DNA of 64,000 bases from contig JAQFVV010012495.1 in assembly GCA_028023455.1 (NCBI GenBank), forward strand, positions 3,195,711 through 3,259,710, in the 5' to 3' direction. Positions within the stretch are counted from its first letter, which is position 1; the number at the start of each line of letters is the position of its first letter. Shown here in pieces: positions 28,236-40,862 of this stretch. Source of the DNA: Epiperipatus broadwayi. Lineage: Eukaryota > Onychophora > Udeonychophora > Euonychophora > Peripatidae. A program made the translations under genes and the position numbers. Below the pieces are notes generated by a model. That model did not search any database, was not told the DNA's origin, and was given only the letters and a program-made list of their open reading frames with translations.

Positions 28236-28430
28236 TGTAATTAAAGAGGATTTGAACTCAGACTTTCAAGCTTTCTTCAGCTATCCACTCCATCTTATAT
28301 GACTGATACACATGACCACACACGTGAAAAAGATACGTAATCTCCAATATATATATTTCACGTTTGACCCAGGACTCATCAGTTGGTTCAAATCATCACT
28401 TTGAAAGTTTGAGTTCAAATCCTCTTTAAT
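28236..28430 (-). repeat. Copy of the interspersed repeat with inverted ends
   Basis: The outer 25-30 bp at both ends are inverted copies (AATTAAAGAGGATTTGAACT on the left, the reverse complement on the right near 28407-28431). The interior matches the minus strand of the family at 10840-11260. Confidence 0.6.
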
Positions 28431-29417
28431 TGATTCAAATAGAGAAAACTGATGGGATAATATGCTATTTATAACACCTAAGCAAAATCTAGTCCGCAAA
28501 TACAACCCATATTAAATGAAAGCAATCCTATGGTTATTTACTCTGATACCTGACTATCCAAATGACAGATTGAACACTAAAATTTCATTCAATTGATCAA
28601 AAGAGATTTGTTCATTTTACTTAGCAGAAAATTCTTAGATAATGAGTCAGCCTTTCTAAGACCATTATGCTGCATTTACCAGTCAACAATTTTATCATAA
28701 ATGAACATTTAAAAATCTAATAGGATTTTTCATATCATTAACTGTACTAGAACTAAGGCTGAATAATTGGCAATTACAATTACTATGTGTATACGTGTTA
28801 TATTATTTATTTCATAGCATAAATATATTATTAATGATGATTTCATCAAATATCTTTGCTGTAAATAATTATTTCATAATTATCACAGCAGGGCAACAAA
28901 TAACAATTTTAATCTTTTCAGGTATCTTGACCTCATATGATTCAAGAATCTGTACTGGAATGCAAGTTTTCAATAAATCTAAAAAAATAATAGGCACAAA
29001 AAAGGAGGAATAAAATTGGATTACTGATACCTTCACGTGATTATATTTAATAAAAACAGATCTAGTAATCTTTAATTGGATTAAAAGTTTATATTTGGTC
29101 TAGAAATGACATGATAATCTCTAGCTTAATAACTGATTAGTAATATTCATTATCTGAGTACAGAAAGTTTGACACTTGTAAATCAAATTGTAATAATTTG
29201 ATATTGATAAATAATGAACAACATGAAGAGATGTATAACAAATTGTAACCTAAGCCAAATGAAATATGCTAGTTCAGTATGAAATAGGTCTTAGGATCAT
29301 ATACCTTTTTTAAAATGACATTTTCAAATATAACAAAAATATATGGGAAAATGGAATTTTCAGTGCATCTAAACACATATAATATTTAATAACAAAAAAA
29401 GATAACACTGCGATATA
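28431..29417. other. Non-coding AT-rich stretch
   Basis: Only short frames. Nothing recognisable. Confidence 0.5.
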
Positions 29418-30283
29418 TCAAGGAGTACCCAAAAACAACCACAATCATTCTCTAGAGGGTGAGCACATTGTAGTACATGCTTCTTCCACTAGATGCCTCT
29501 TGCCAGAATCCCCTACATCAGTATACCAATTATTGCCATCAATAAAAGTCATGATGCAGTGTAGTAAATGTTTTTGCTAAGCAGGTCTCATTTATTTGAC
29601 AATTTTTTTATGACTGAAAAATCAACAATGTAAAATTCTGTTTTCTGTTAGGAAAAATGTCAGGAGGAACAGTCATAATGCATGAAATAGCTTATAAGCA
29701 AGCTGTTCCAGAAAAACACAGGCTTATGAGTGGTTTGATAGAAGTGTCAAATTAATCACAGCATAAAAAAGTGTGACATGTGAAGTCCAGTGTCAAGATG
29801 GTGGTAATTTTTTTTTTGGAAATGCAAACAGTATTATTCACTCAGAATTCATTTGTAACAATGAGGCATTTTATCTACAAGTTCTGAAAAGTTTGCATGA
29901 TGTAATAAAATGAAATGTCCCTATTTATGGAAAAATTGAGAGGGCAAGCTTCACCATGACAATGTATCAGTGCACAAAGCCCTGAGTGTGATACAATTGT
30001 TAATTAAGAATAGCATAACCCATCTTATCCATTACCCATATTCACTTTACTCTGTGCAATTTCTTTTATTCCCCTGAATAAAAAAATGCTTGAAAAGAAA
30101 AAGGTTTGCAGATTTGTAAGTGGTGAAGAAAAAAATGATGGTGGTATTAAAAAGCATTACTTTGCAAGTGGAAAACTTATTTAGACTAATGCATTGTGTC
30201 AAATGGACAGTACTTTGAAACACCTAAAAATAAATACATAATTTTTTATTACAAAATTCTGGTTATTTATAGGTATCCCCTAA
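29418..30283 (+). mobile_element. Decayed mariner-type DNA transposon
   Basis: The terminal inverted repeats match imperfectly over about 27 bp: left TCAAGGAGTACCCAAAAAC from 29418, and the right end's reverse complement TTAGGGGATACCTATAAAT. Both are flanked by TA, the mariner target duplication. Broken plus-strand frames retain transposase landmarks: a HSEFICNNEAFYLQVLK-like stretch near 29830-29900, HDNVSVHKALS near 29955-29990 (the catalytic HDNAxxH motif) and an LIHYPYSLYS segment near 30015-30055 (HPPYSPDL in active elements). Many stops and about 400 bp missing against a normal 1.3-kb mariner make it a dead relic. Confidence 0.72.
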
Positions 30284-30309
30284 TAAAATAAAAAAATTGT
30301 TATATTTTT

Positions 30310-30600
30310 ATTTACAACTGTCAACCTCACTCCACTCGCAACTTTGATACCACCCATCTCAGATAAATACAATAATGATTATTACTAAACTAGAGATTAT
30401 CTCTAGCACAGATCTGTATTTATCTATCAAAGTTGTGAGTGGAATGAGTTTGAAAATTGTAAAATAAAATTGTAACAATTTACTATAGATAAATACTCTT
30501 CATGTAATAAAAATATATATGGGAGATGATGACCTGGGCCAACTGATGAATGTTGGTTCATCATGAAATGCATCTTGGGGATCATTTATCTTTTATTGTA
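30310..30600. repeat. Fold-back repeat next to interspersed-repeat piece
   Basis: The arms at about 30315-30375 and 30409-30465 are imperfect reverse complements (CTCACTCCACTCGCAACTTT against AAGTTGTGAGTGGAATGAG). The stretch 30515-30600 matches the GGCCAACTGATGAATG block of the family at 10840-11260. A related arm lies inside the RTE copy at 38835-38905. Confidence 0.55.
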
Positions 30601-30869
30601 TCTTTATTTATATGAATTTAAAAAGAATGGGGAAGTATTCAGGTTGTTTAATATATCTATAAAAATAAAAATAATATGTCATACAGTTCATAATACAAAA
30701 ACAATCCCATCAAATGCATTACAGGTCAACTCTCTAATCAAAAAAAATGTATGATGAAATGAAAGTTTTCATTACATGTAGAAATGTATACTATGTGTCC
30801 CACAGAAAAGATGACTGATGATTGTTTTGTTCCAAGATGCATTAAGCACCAACTCTGAAACAAGTGGTA

Positions 30870-31150
30870 TGTTACTAGTGATATAATTTAGCTATTCATC
30901 ACAAAACATGACTGGATCATGAGTTATGATATGAAATGTGACAGCAAAATTTTTATCTTAACACATGATAGAATATCTTTTTAACATTGAATTTTATTTT
31001 AAATAGAGCAAAACTGTTACTGAAATATTTAAAATGATTCAGACTGTATAGTAGTGAAGCAATGAATCATAAAAATATTTTCAAATGGTTTGCAGAGATT
31101 TTATGATGGCAGGAATACATCTCACATGATGTTATGTAACATGTGCATTG
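30870..31150 (-). repeat. Fragment shared with the Ty3/gypsy leader at 55 kb
   Basis: It aligns, with many substitutions, to 55061-55340 over about 270 bp. Shared strings include TTTAGCTATTC, TTTTTATCTTAAC, CTGAAATATTT, TGATTCA and ACTGTA. Since 55 kb lies directly upstream of a minus-strand gag remnant, this may be a leader or LTR piece of the same family in the same orientation. Confidence 0.5.
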
Positions 31151-32261
31151 ATTTAGAGATGGCCCTGCAGGTAGGTATGAGGGATTCAACCACTCTTTCA
31201 AAAAAACATACTGAGTGTAATATATTAAATAATATAGAAGAGATCATTGTAAAATATGATAAAAGCTATGTACCATATAGCTTAAGAGAAAATCAATGCA
31301 ATTAAATATGTTACAGCTCAGCTAATTAATTATAAAATTTGTGCAAAAAGCAGAATCATGGTTTCTACAAAAATCTCCATTAGATTTGTATGCAACTGAT
31401 GAATTAAAAGTTTTTCCATTAAAACTGTAGTTGTAGTTGACAATGCCTTTGCTGATTTTATTATGAATTGTTGAGTTAAAAGAAATCTTTTAAAATTAAT
31501 AAAGTAAACAGCAACTCTATTAAAAAATGAAGTTATATAAGAATGGCATTGTGAGAATCAAAAATGCAAACATCTTATACTAGATAGACCTACTACTCTG
31601 ATAAAAATATAAGTATCACATCAAATCAATTGAAAACTATGCACTTTTAATATGCTAAAATTATCCTAGCCATTGAAACAATTCTAAGAATAGTAGTACC
31701 AACATTAAATATTAATTCAGTAAAAAATGTATTAATATCTAAATGTTAACTTGTTTCTAACCCATTTTATTGTGTTCTAAAAAAATACTAAACATGACAT
31801 GAGTAGGCACTAGATAGGGATTTTATGCACAAGCCTTCTGGCATCCATTGATTACTCTGGTTGGCACAGGGTGGCACTACTGTATGGAGAGTTTTGCTTT
31901 GTTTATATTTTTATAAAAAAATAAAGATTTTTATTGAGTTATTAATAAAGAAAGTAAATATTTTCTCGATAAAAGAATGAAATATAACTTACAAACTCTG
32001 TGATCATTATATACTTTCATATAATTATGCATAACTGAATATGCACATGCATATATAAACAAAATGTATATGCTATTGGAGATGGTGGTCATCCTTCTTA
32101 TGATATCAGCATCCATAAAAATGTCTCCTTACTTATTAATAATAAAGGCTACAATATATTATATAATCCTATTTTTATTAAAATAGTCAGTGTATAAACA
32201 TTCTTCTGAGCAATACAAATTAATCCATTTGGCTATGGATGTTTTGCTTGAAAAAATATTT
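31151..32261. other. Non-coding AT-rich stretch
   Basis: No gene visible. A 24-bp string with ACTACTGTATGGAGAGTTTTGC at 31875-31897 recurs at 53064-53090, a trace of another dispersed repeat. Confidence 0.45.
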
Positions 32262-32340
32262 TTTATGGCTTGGGCTTCAATCCCAGATCATGAGCACGAC
32301 AGATGAATGTTCTAATCATTATGCCAGAAGGCTCTTAAAA
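32262..32340 (-). repeat. tRNA-like scrap (possible SINE head)
   Basis: On the minus strand GCCTTCTGGCATAATGATTA gives an A-box-like start. GGGATTGAAGCCC about 40 bp later is B-box-like and closes to GGGCTTC-type pairing. Flanking sequence lacks a clear tail or duplication. The 12-bp GCCTTCTGGCAT also occurs in direct orientation at 31834. Confidence 0.3.
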
Positions 32341-33010
32341 TAACTCATTTATATATATAATATAGGTATACTAAATTTTATAAAATTGATTCCATTTTTA
32401 TTTATAACATACAGCTGACACTAATATATAGGACACTAATATATTTATTGTGCTATTATATACGCGATAAATAATCTCTATCTCTTTTCTATCAATAGTG
32501 TTAAATGTCAAAGAAATTCTGTATGTGGTTAAATCTTATATTGCTAATTGGCTGTATTGTTGAAGTTTCGTTTCTGTTAACAAGAGAAAAAAATTATCTA
32601 TATATAAATTGGTTCAAAATTTAATACTTTTGTCAACAATGAGTAAAATTTTATATTTATGTACTGTGTATAAACAAATATAGATATTAAATTAGAAGTT
32701 TTTAACAGACTTTACAAATGTATCTAATTAATGTATAATAGAAATTTTCAAATATTTGGCTAGATAAATTTCAGCTAAAAAATAATTAGACAAACAATCA
32801 ATTAAACCTTGCAATTTTAAATTGAAATCAAGCATCTAGTAATAATATTTTTACCTGACTTATCTTTAAACTTAAAAATAATTTTTTTAGCTTAATTCTG
32901 TGCATATTAAACGCGTCATAAGTCAGACATCATAAATATAACTGTGAAAACTAAAATATCACAACTTACTAAATATGTTTCAAGAGTTACATATATATAT
33001 ATATAATTAT
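32341..33010. other. Non-coding AT-rich stretch
   Basis: No recognisable frame or structure. Confidence 0.5.
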
Positions 33011-33385
33011 AGGGGATTTGAACTTAGATTTTCAAATCCCTTCAGCTATCTAATCTTTCTCATTCAACCAATACACATGACCATTTATATATGAAAAAGA
33101 TAAATAATCACCAATATACATATTTTGTGCTAAAACAGCACTCATCAGTTGATCCAGATCATCATCTCTCACAATATATATAATCAGTGCTCACTTTATA
33201 TTGATAGCAAATCTTTGAACTTTAATGGGAGTGATGATCTGGACCAACTGATGAGTGTTGGTTTAGCATGAAATATGTATATTGGGGATTATTTATCTTT
33301 TTCACATGTGTGTGGTCATGTGTATCAATTGTATAAGATAGTTTGGAAAGAACTTGAATGTTTGGGTTCAAATTCCTATAATTAC
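33011..33385. repeat. Large imperfect fold-back of the interspersed repeat
   Basis: The left arm 33011-33175 is, with mismatches, the reverse complement of the right arm 33225-33385. Both arms contain the family blocks (CAACTGATGAGTG, ATGTATATTGG, GGTCATGTGTATCA, TTCAAAT near the ends). The spacer is about 50 bp. It is effectively two opposed copies of the 160-bp end of the repeat at 10840-11260. Confidence 0.7.
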
Positions 33386-33448
33386 ATCTAAACATCAAGG
33401 ATAATATTAACAGGAACTAATTCAAATCCATATGTTGGAATGGTGTTC

Positions 33449-33770
33449 CAATGGTCATTTCCCATGATCTACTTAGCACTTTCTCAAAATATATATTTTT
33501 ATTTCTATCCACTTTGGGTAATCAGTCATACCTACACTGACAAATATAGGTTAATTAACCAATATGTGGATGGTTACTTTCATATGAAAAGAATAATGGT
33601 TTGCTATCAGAATATTCAATGGTTATTTCTAATATTCAGCATTTTTGCATCTCAAAATATATTTTATTTCTATTTATTTTTGGTAATCAGTCATACTTTG
33701 AACCCATAAATTAATTAGAAGATATGTGGATGTCACTTTCTCAGGAAAGAATATTCTGGATAAATTGCTA
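33449..33770 (+). repeat. Imperfect tandem duplication, unit about 170 bp
   Basis: 33449-33616 and 33617-33770 align end to end, sharing CAATGGT, CTCAAAATATAT, TTTATTTCTAT and GGTAATCAGTCATAC. A reading frame of 89 codons spans the junction but resembles nothing known. Confidence 0.55.
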
Positions 33771-34240
33771 TTCAATTAATTCACCATCAGCATGCCTGCT
33801 AAAAACTCCAGCTGAGAACTTGCTTCTTGGAAAATAAAATGAATATTATTATATACTTAAATGAGATTGAAATGGCATGGGGTGGATAAATTTTAATAAT
33901 TTATGTTTATTAAAAAAATCACACATACAAAAAAAACTACAGATAACCCTAACACATTATTTACAAATAATATATGAATATAAAACAATATTATAAATAT
34001 AGTTATTACATCAAACATATAATTAATAAGGCCTTCTAACACTAAAGATATAGACATAAATATCTTACCATGGATTTCTTTATACCTGAAATTATTAAAG
34101 TATGGCCATACTATCTCAATTCTTTTCTTTTAAAAAGTATAGTTAATTAAAGTAACTGTCTTTTTAACTTTAATTGTAGTTTATAGATATATTTATTGCT
34201 ATAGTTTTCAAAGCTGCAAGTTTTGCTATCATCTTGGATA
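33771..34240. other. Non-coding AT-rich stretch
   Basis: Nothing recognisable. Confidence 0.5.
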
Positions 34241-34337
34241 GCATTGATGGTCGAGAGATCAGTGTCATCTGCTTCACGAGCAGTTGCCCTGGGTTAGCAG
34301 GTTCACTTCCCAGCTGATGCTATGACACAGGGGGGAA
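34241..34337 (+). repeat. tRNA-derived SINE, degenerate copy
   Basis: It begins GCATTGATGGTCGAGAGATC (A-box-like) and has GGTTCACTTCCC (B-box-like, 34300-34311). The 7-nt ends can pair (GCATTGA near 34241 with the GATGC end near 34320). It then has the family tail TATGACACAG and a short A-run. The extended region between anticodon and B box resembles a class II (Leu/Ser-type) tRNA. No target duplication is clear. Confidence 0.5.
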
Positions 34338-35171
34338 AAAATTGAACTCCACCCCAATCTTCTTGATTAAAAAAACTACAATTATGTTAGTTCCATATTC
34401 TAACAATAAACAATGAAACAAATTTATCACAGGTTGGAAATGAGTTTAAGATTTGGCTTATTACTTCAAGATGTTAGAGAAGACACTTCTCAGGCAGCAA
34501 TATTTTGATATTGAAAGACTTTAGATAGCTCCAGGATTACAATGGATATAATTTAGAAAGTTTCCAACCAAGTAATTGTGTATAATGCACATTATGTAGA
34601 AAATTAGTGAGATTTAACAGGCAAAATCCTCACAAATTGATATAGAATTTACTCTCTTTTTATATTGACTAATTCCACAATATAATTCTGCTTATGGAAC
34701 TAATTAATTTTTATAATCACAGATAGTATAAGTCTCTTGAATCCATGACTGGTATATTAAATATTCTGGTGCTCACCTTTCTGTTTCTCAATGTCTTTTC
34801 TCTCTCAAAGAATTGTTTTTAATGTTTATTACAAAACAATGGAACAACAAATGTAAGTTCCCAACAGTATCCAAATTTTATTGCACCCCTTATATTGTAC
34901 CTTTTCTATGAATAAAGTTTATTTTTGAAATAAAAAAAAAAATTTCAAATTAAAGTAGCCTACTCTTATAACCTTCTATCACAGATGAAATGGATCCATC
35001 CTTCCTCTAATTGCAATGTTCTTTTAATTCTTTATTTTGTTCCTCCCTGTTTAATTAAGTTTTTATTACTTTTTATTTTTTTAATACTGTAAATAAATTC
35101 TTTACTTAAAATTAAATTGTTGTTAAAAAATTTCAGATTTTCCATTCAATAGATAACTTTTAGATAAATAC
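34338..35171. other. Non-coding AT-rich stretch
   Basis: Nothing recognisable. A 12-A run lies near 34930. Confidence 0.5.
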
Positions 35172-35262
35172 TGGCTTTGGGTTGGTATTTTTAGATCTAG
35201 TGTCTGAAGCTATCCTATGCCTCTCTGAGGAGTGCCAAAGCATGAAACCATGGTCAGAGGTG
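35172..35262 (-). repeat. Single arm of the fold-back family at 655-935
   Basis: Its reverse complement aligns to about 695-785. Shared blocks are CTGACCA, the AGAGGCA-TAGGATA stretch, and CAGA-CTAGAT-TAAAAA-ACCA. There is no opposing arm nearby. Confidence 0.45.
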
Positions 35263-35931
35263 TGTGTGTGGGGGGTTTCTTGACAGAGATATTGTAAATG
35301 CTTTCTCTGGCTAAGCATTTATCACAAAGCTCGTTGAGCAATTGGCAAATGATCTTGTTTATATCTTACAAGCTTAAGAGAATTGGGTCATGAGATTTAT
35401 GATTCTTATTTTGACTATTTAAAACATTTCTTATCTCAAAACCTTAAAAAATTAGGATTGACATTCTGAATGCAGATTAATTGTTTTACCAAATTATTTT
35501 CGTAATCATTTTCTATTTCCAAACTCTTTGGTTAAAGAACAACCAATACAGATAATTTCTGACTTATCTAATTAATTTAATTAATTCTCATTCTCAACAC
35601 ACACACACAAATTTGCATTTGCTTGTAACAAGAAAAGAGAAAAAATATTATCTACCAATATCAATTTTTACTATATATTTTCAAACTAAATATTGATTCC
35701 TTTTACACATGCACATTCATTTACTTGTATATAAACAAATACTTAGATTATAATCTTATGCTTCTTATCTTGTGGTCTAAACTTTAATATATTATTTACT
35801 GATGTTTTTTCCATGAGAGTAAACAATTTATAATGCAGACTGATTCTAAATTCAGAGTCCAATTCACCCATTACAATATATTTCAGATAGATATCTTTCA
35901 AACTTTAAATTGTCCAAGAACACTGAACACA
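35263..35931. other. Non-coding AT-rich stretch
   Basis: A short (CA)n run lies near 35599-35611. Nothing else seen. Confidence 0.5.
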
Positions 35932-36115
35932 GATTATATATATGTGTGTGGAAGATGATAATCTGGACCAACTGATGAGTGCTGGTTTAGCATGAAATAC
36001 ATATATTGGTGATTATTTATCTTTTCTACATGTGTGTGGACATGTGTATCAGTGGTATGAGATAGTGTGGATAGTTTATGGGCACTTGAAAGTCTGAGTT
36101 CAAATCCCCTATATT
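35932..36115 (+). repeat. Interspersed repeat, 3' half
   Basis: It has the family blocks in order: TCTGGACCAACTGATGAGTG, TTTAGCATGAAATAC, ATATATTGGTGATTATTTAT, GTGTATCAGTGGTATGAGAT and CTTGAAAGTCTGAGTTCAAA. The left half of the full unit is absent. Confidence 0.7.
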
Positions 36116-36714
36116 TACAATTAGGCTCCAGGTATATGAAGAATGTCTGTATTTCAAATATTCTTCATTATAGAATATAAATATATTGATCAACTTTAGA
36201 TAAAATTGATATTAATTCTTTAGTTATTCATGTTTGTTTGAGAATCCCCAGTGGCAAATTGGATTCAATTTTCTATTTTTTATTTGATTAAATTTACTTT
36301 TACTCTTTGGTGTATTTGCAGAAATTTTAAATTATTTATTAGAAATATATGTTTATAAAAGAAAATTATTCTTAAAAATATTATTTTAATTTTGCAAATA
36401 TATTTTTTAAAGAATTTAAAAAACTAGGTAGTAAGATTTGTAAAGAATCATAATTTTCTTCTTATTGGATAGTTATCACATTTCAGGTAAAACATTAACC
36501 TAAAAAATTAGAATTGTTTTAAAGTAGTTGTAAGGTTATATATGGTAAAGTGATCTTTTATGAAAACTTATAGTTATTTTGGGGACATATTTTGTGAATA
36601 AAAATGGGCAGATAAGAAAATAAAAATAAATTAAAAATTAATTAAGTAATTTAGGTTTTTAAGAATAGAGTGTTTATTTTGTGATAAATGTTTTTGAGTT
36701 TTAATAAACATTAT
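36116..36714. other. Non-coding AT-rich stretch
   Basis: No gene visible. Confidence 0.5.
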
Positions 36715-37320
36715 AGGAGCTATCAAATGAATGCAACAAAATAGAACCAAAGATAAATGCCAAAAAAATCTAAAGAAATGTTCAATGGCTTTATAAAAAT
36801 ATTTAATTAAAGATTGAAAGTAGTTAAATAGAAGTTAATATTGTTAATAACTTGTTCATATTACTAATACAGACAGAAATGTAATAGATAAAATTAATTA
36901 TAGAATTAAAGTTGGATGGAATAATTTTAATCAAAATAATTTAATATGAAAAGGAAGTATACATATGTGCTTAAAAAAACGTTTTTAAAAAAATAAATGT
37001 TTTTTCCAAAGCTACTTATGGATTTGAAAGTTTTTAAAGTATTTCCTCTTGCATCCATTTACAGACTACAAATCACATAATGAAATATATCGAGATATAT
37101 ATCAAAAATAAAAAAGACAAATTAAAATAAAAACACAAGATTGGAAAACAAACACATATCATTTATATCATAGAAACAATTAAAAACTGAAGTGTAGTTG
37201 GAATAAACTCAGCTGTTAAAAATGATTCCAATAGAAGGATAACTATAATCTTAAATTGGATCTAAAAATATTGCAACAATTCAGAAAAAGACCATGTACG
37301 AGAGAGATGACTTAAACACT
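36715..37320 (+). pseudogene. RTE-type LINE, oldest relic (3' part)
   Basis: It aligns at nucleotide level to the 3' half of the younger RTE copies. Matching landmarks are CTATCAAATGAA, ATAAATGCCAAAAAAA, AATGTAATAGATAAAATTAA, ATTAAAGTTGGATGGAATAA, a CTTATGGAT-TGA block near 37013, and AAAAAGACCATGTACGA near 37281-37297. No open frame survives. It is the most decayed of three head-to-tail copies. Confidence 0.65.
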
Positions 37321-37899
37321 TGTTTGCTAGAAAAAATGAAAAACTGTAAATCAAAAATACTGTATTAAATGTTGACAAACCTTTATTATAAAATAGTTGA
37401 AAATTATGATTTTATTTTGCATTAAAAAGATGTGGTTTATCATCATCCTTTTTAATCTACTTCTCACAGTCCATAGTTTATCTTCCACATCATTTCAAAA
37501 AGTTTTTTTCTTCACCACTTTACATGTGATCATTTTTATCTTTTACAGTTTACTAGAATCTAACTCAAAAATTCATTTTAACATTAATTGTCATTTCCTC
37601 TAAGAACTGGTTAAGTCCTAGTTCTATTTCACATTCTTATTTATTTTGATAATGCCAATGATATCACTTTTTTATTTTATTCATATGCACTTTACTTTGG
37701 ATGTTTAATTACTTCTAACATATCTTTTTATATTTTGTTGCTATGCTATATACCTCATTTCTCATTTATTAAATGTCCATATTTCAGATCCATAAGCAAA
37801 CGCAGTAAAATTTCTTTAAACCTTTTTTATTTTTTAATGGAAATACTTTTTTTTTAATATTATAAGTTATAAAAACATTTTATTTAGATATTTACAATT
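37321..37899. other. Spacer between RTE copies, no gene seen
   Basis: The 68-codon frame at 37397-37603 has no known similarity and is probably chance. Confidence 0.45.
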
Positions 37900-40862
37900 G
37901 CAGATACTTTTTAAGTAGAGAAAAATTGCAAGAATTGGAAGTAGAGATGTCTCATATTAAATGGGACATTATTGGACTTTGTAAAGTTAGAAGAAATGGT
38001 GAAGAGACAATTGATTTGAAAATTGAGCACTTACAAAAGTACAAACATTGGAAGTATAAGTGGAGTAGGATTAATTATAAATAAAATATGAAAGAACAAC
38101 ATTGTGGAGATTGATGGAGTATCAGACAGAGTGGCAAGATTAGTTATTCAACATAATAGCAGATACTAAATGCAGATAATTCAAGTTTATGTCCCAACAA
38201 GTTTTCATTGTGATGACTAAGTAGAGGATTTTTATATAGATGTAGAAAAGGCTCTTGTACACACAAAACAATATTTTAAAATTGTCATGGGAGACTTTAA
38301 TTCTAAAATTGGTAAACAATTGAAAGATGAAAGTGCTGTACATAAATTGGGTTATGGTGATAGAAATGAGAGAGATAATAACTTGTGGAGTTTTGAGAAA
38401 AGGAAAAACTTTATATTATGAATTCTTTTTTTGGAAAAAAATGTTAAATGGAAATGAGCATAGAAGCATCCAAATGAATGTACAGCAGAATTGAATTATG
38501 TTTTGACTGAACAGAAAATATACATTTCAAGATTGTAATGTTTTTAATAAATTCAACTCAGAAAGTGATCATCAATTAGAGAGATGTAAGATATACGTTA
38601 ATGCAAAACTAGAGAGAGGAAAATTATTAATAAAAACCAATATTGATGTATTAATAAACTCCATTTCTCATCTCTCTTTTCATTTTTCATATAAATAAAG
38701 AGACAATAAAAGACAAATGACCCCCCCCCCAGATGCATTTCATGCTAAACCAGCCCTCATCAGTTGGCCCAGGTTATCATCTCCCATATATATCTTATTA
38801 CATGAAGTGTATTTATGTATGGCGATTTTTCATATTTTCTTTTTCAACTGCCAAACTTACTCCACTCACAACCTTGTTTTCATTCACTTTTGATAAACTT
38901 AACTGCATTTATCATTAATCGTGAATTAAACTAGATGTTATTCCTAACCTTCAGAAATATTCTAATGAATTTAAATTAGAACTTGCAAATGGTTTTCAAA
39001 TATTAATAAATTTTGAACACAATTCAGATTTGAACAAAATCCATAGAAGATAACTGATATACTTTTTAAAAATTGCAACAAAGATTACTGGAAGAAAAAA
39101 GCAGCAATTGACCAGTAATATTGCTACTGAGACAATTTATGAAGAAAAGAAGGAATATGAAAATATATTAAAATGATGCATTAAGAAGGATTGAATATTT
39201 TGAATTTTGTAAAAGGGTGTGAAAAAAATTTGATAATGATATAAGAAAGTATACTTCTCAACTAGCAAGGAAGGCTCCAGAAAAGAATAAAAATCTTAAG
39301 AGTGTAAAACAATATCTTGGTATTAGGAAACTTATTTCAGCAATAAGAAAAAAATGGAACATTATGAAATATGTAGAGGAGTTTCATCAAGAATTATATA
39401 GCAATAAAGAACAAGGAAAAGTATATCCCAGAACTACTTTATCTTCTGAATTGTCAGTATTTTAAATGAAAAAATGAGACATGCAATTAAATTTATGAAG
39501 AAGGGAAAAGCTCTAGGTAGTGATGGAATTATAATCAATATCTTAAAAGAAGAAGGTAAAGAAATATAATTTTTGGCACAGTTTTATGCCAAATGTTCAA
39601 ATGTTAAAGATGTGCCAGATAATCAGAAGAATGCAGTAAAAGGTGATAAAAAGATATTAGAAATTACTGACCAATTAGTCTTATACATAGAACATTGGAT
39701 TTCAACCAATCAAAAGAACAAGCTGAATTTAAAAGTGGTCTTACTACAGTGGATCAATCTAAGTATTGAGAAAAGTTATAGAAAGAACCAATAAATATGA
39801 ATTGTTATTATGCTTTGGATTTTTAGATTATGAAAAGGCATTTCATTCTATAAGCATTTCTTCAGACAGTAAAGCAGTGGATCAAAGTATAGATTCAGGA
39901 TACTGTCATATTCTAACGAATATTTATAAAAATGCAACAGCAACATTTAGATTACATAATGATACTGAAAAGATTAATATTGAAAAGAGTGTACAACAGA
40001 GTGACTCCATATGTCCAAAAACATTTTACAGTAATTTTGCAAAAAGTATTTTGTGGATCAAAATGGAAAGCTAAGAGAATAAAAGTAAATGGAGATTATT
40101 TAAGTCATTTAGATTTTTCAGATAATGTTGTGTTTGTAAATAATGCTTTAGAGCTTCAATAAATGTTGTAAGAATTATCAGATAAAAGTAAAAAAGTAGG
40201 ATTGAAAGTAAATATTCACAATAGTAAAATAATATTCAATGGATTTTCTCAAAATAAAAAAATAAAGATTGATATTAATGAGTTAGAAGAAATTAACAAC
40301 TACAAATATCTTGGTCAGATTATTACTATATATGGAAACATAATGGATGAAATTAATCATAGAATTAAACTTGGTTTGAGTTGCTTTTGATAGAAATAAC
40401 TTCATATTAAAAGGAAATATACCTATGTGTTTGAAAAGGTTTTAATAAATGTGTGTTACCAGTTCTTATTTATGAATCTGAGACTTGGACACTTAACAGA
40501 AGAGCAATATGAAGACTTCAGACCACTTAACAAAGTATGGAGAGATGTATGTCGGTATAACAACAAGAGATTAAAAACGAAATACATGGGTGAAAAAACA
40601 AACAGGTGTTACTGATATCAATGAAAGAATTAAAAGATGGAAGTGGAGTTGAACTGAACATATTGCCAGAAAACATGATAACAGATAGACAATTGAAATA
40701 TTAAAATGAGTTTCCAAGAGATTGCAAAAGATCCAGAAAGAGACCACATGTTCGTGTGCTGGGATGATGTGGAAAAGAGAGGCTAGAAGTCAGAGAAGAT
40801 TGATTGAACTTGGAGAGAATGTCATCATCCAATGGGTCAGTAGTAGTTGAAAATGATGATGA
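37900..40862 (+). pseudogene. RTE-type LINE, second copy, heavily broken
   Basis: It aligns along its length to the copy at 40940-45560. It retains broken endonuclease text (SHIKWDIIGLCKVRRN near 37950, MGDFNSKIGKQ near 38290), RT palm A (DYEKAFHS near 39830), a catalytic box that now reads FSDN near 40117, and the terminal KRPHV block near 40740. It has many stops and frameshifts, and a foreign 285-bp insert at about 38650-38934. It ends with short GATGAT units near 40855, as RTE-clade elements often do. Confidence 0.85.
38650..38934 (-). repeat. Repeat inserted in the second RTE copy
   Basis: This segment is absent from the younger RTE copy at the equivalent site. It contains a 10-C run, then minus-strand family blocks (CATCAGTTGGCCCAGGTTAT) and a fold-back arm like the one at 30315. 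Its flanks, TGATGTATTA and AGATGTTATT, may be a decayed target duplication. Confidence 0.6.

Noticed and set aside
33440-33709. 89-codon frame across a tandem duplication
   Set aside because: Its internal repeat reflects the DNA duplication; aromatic-rich composition fits AT-rich DNA.
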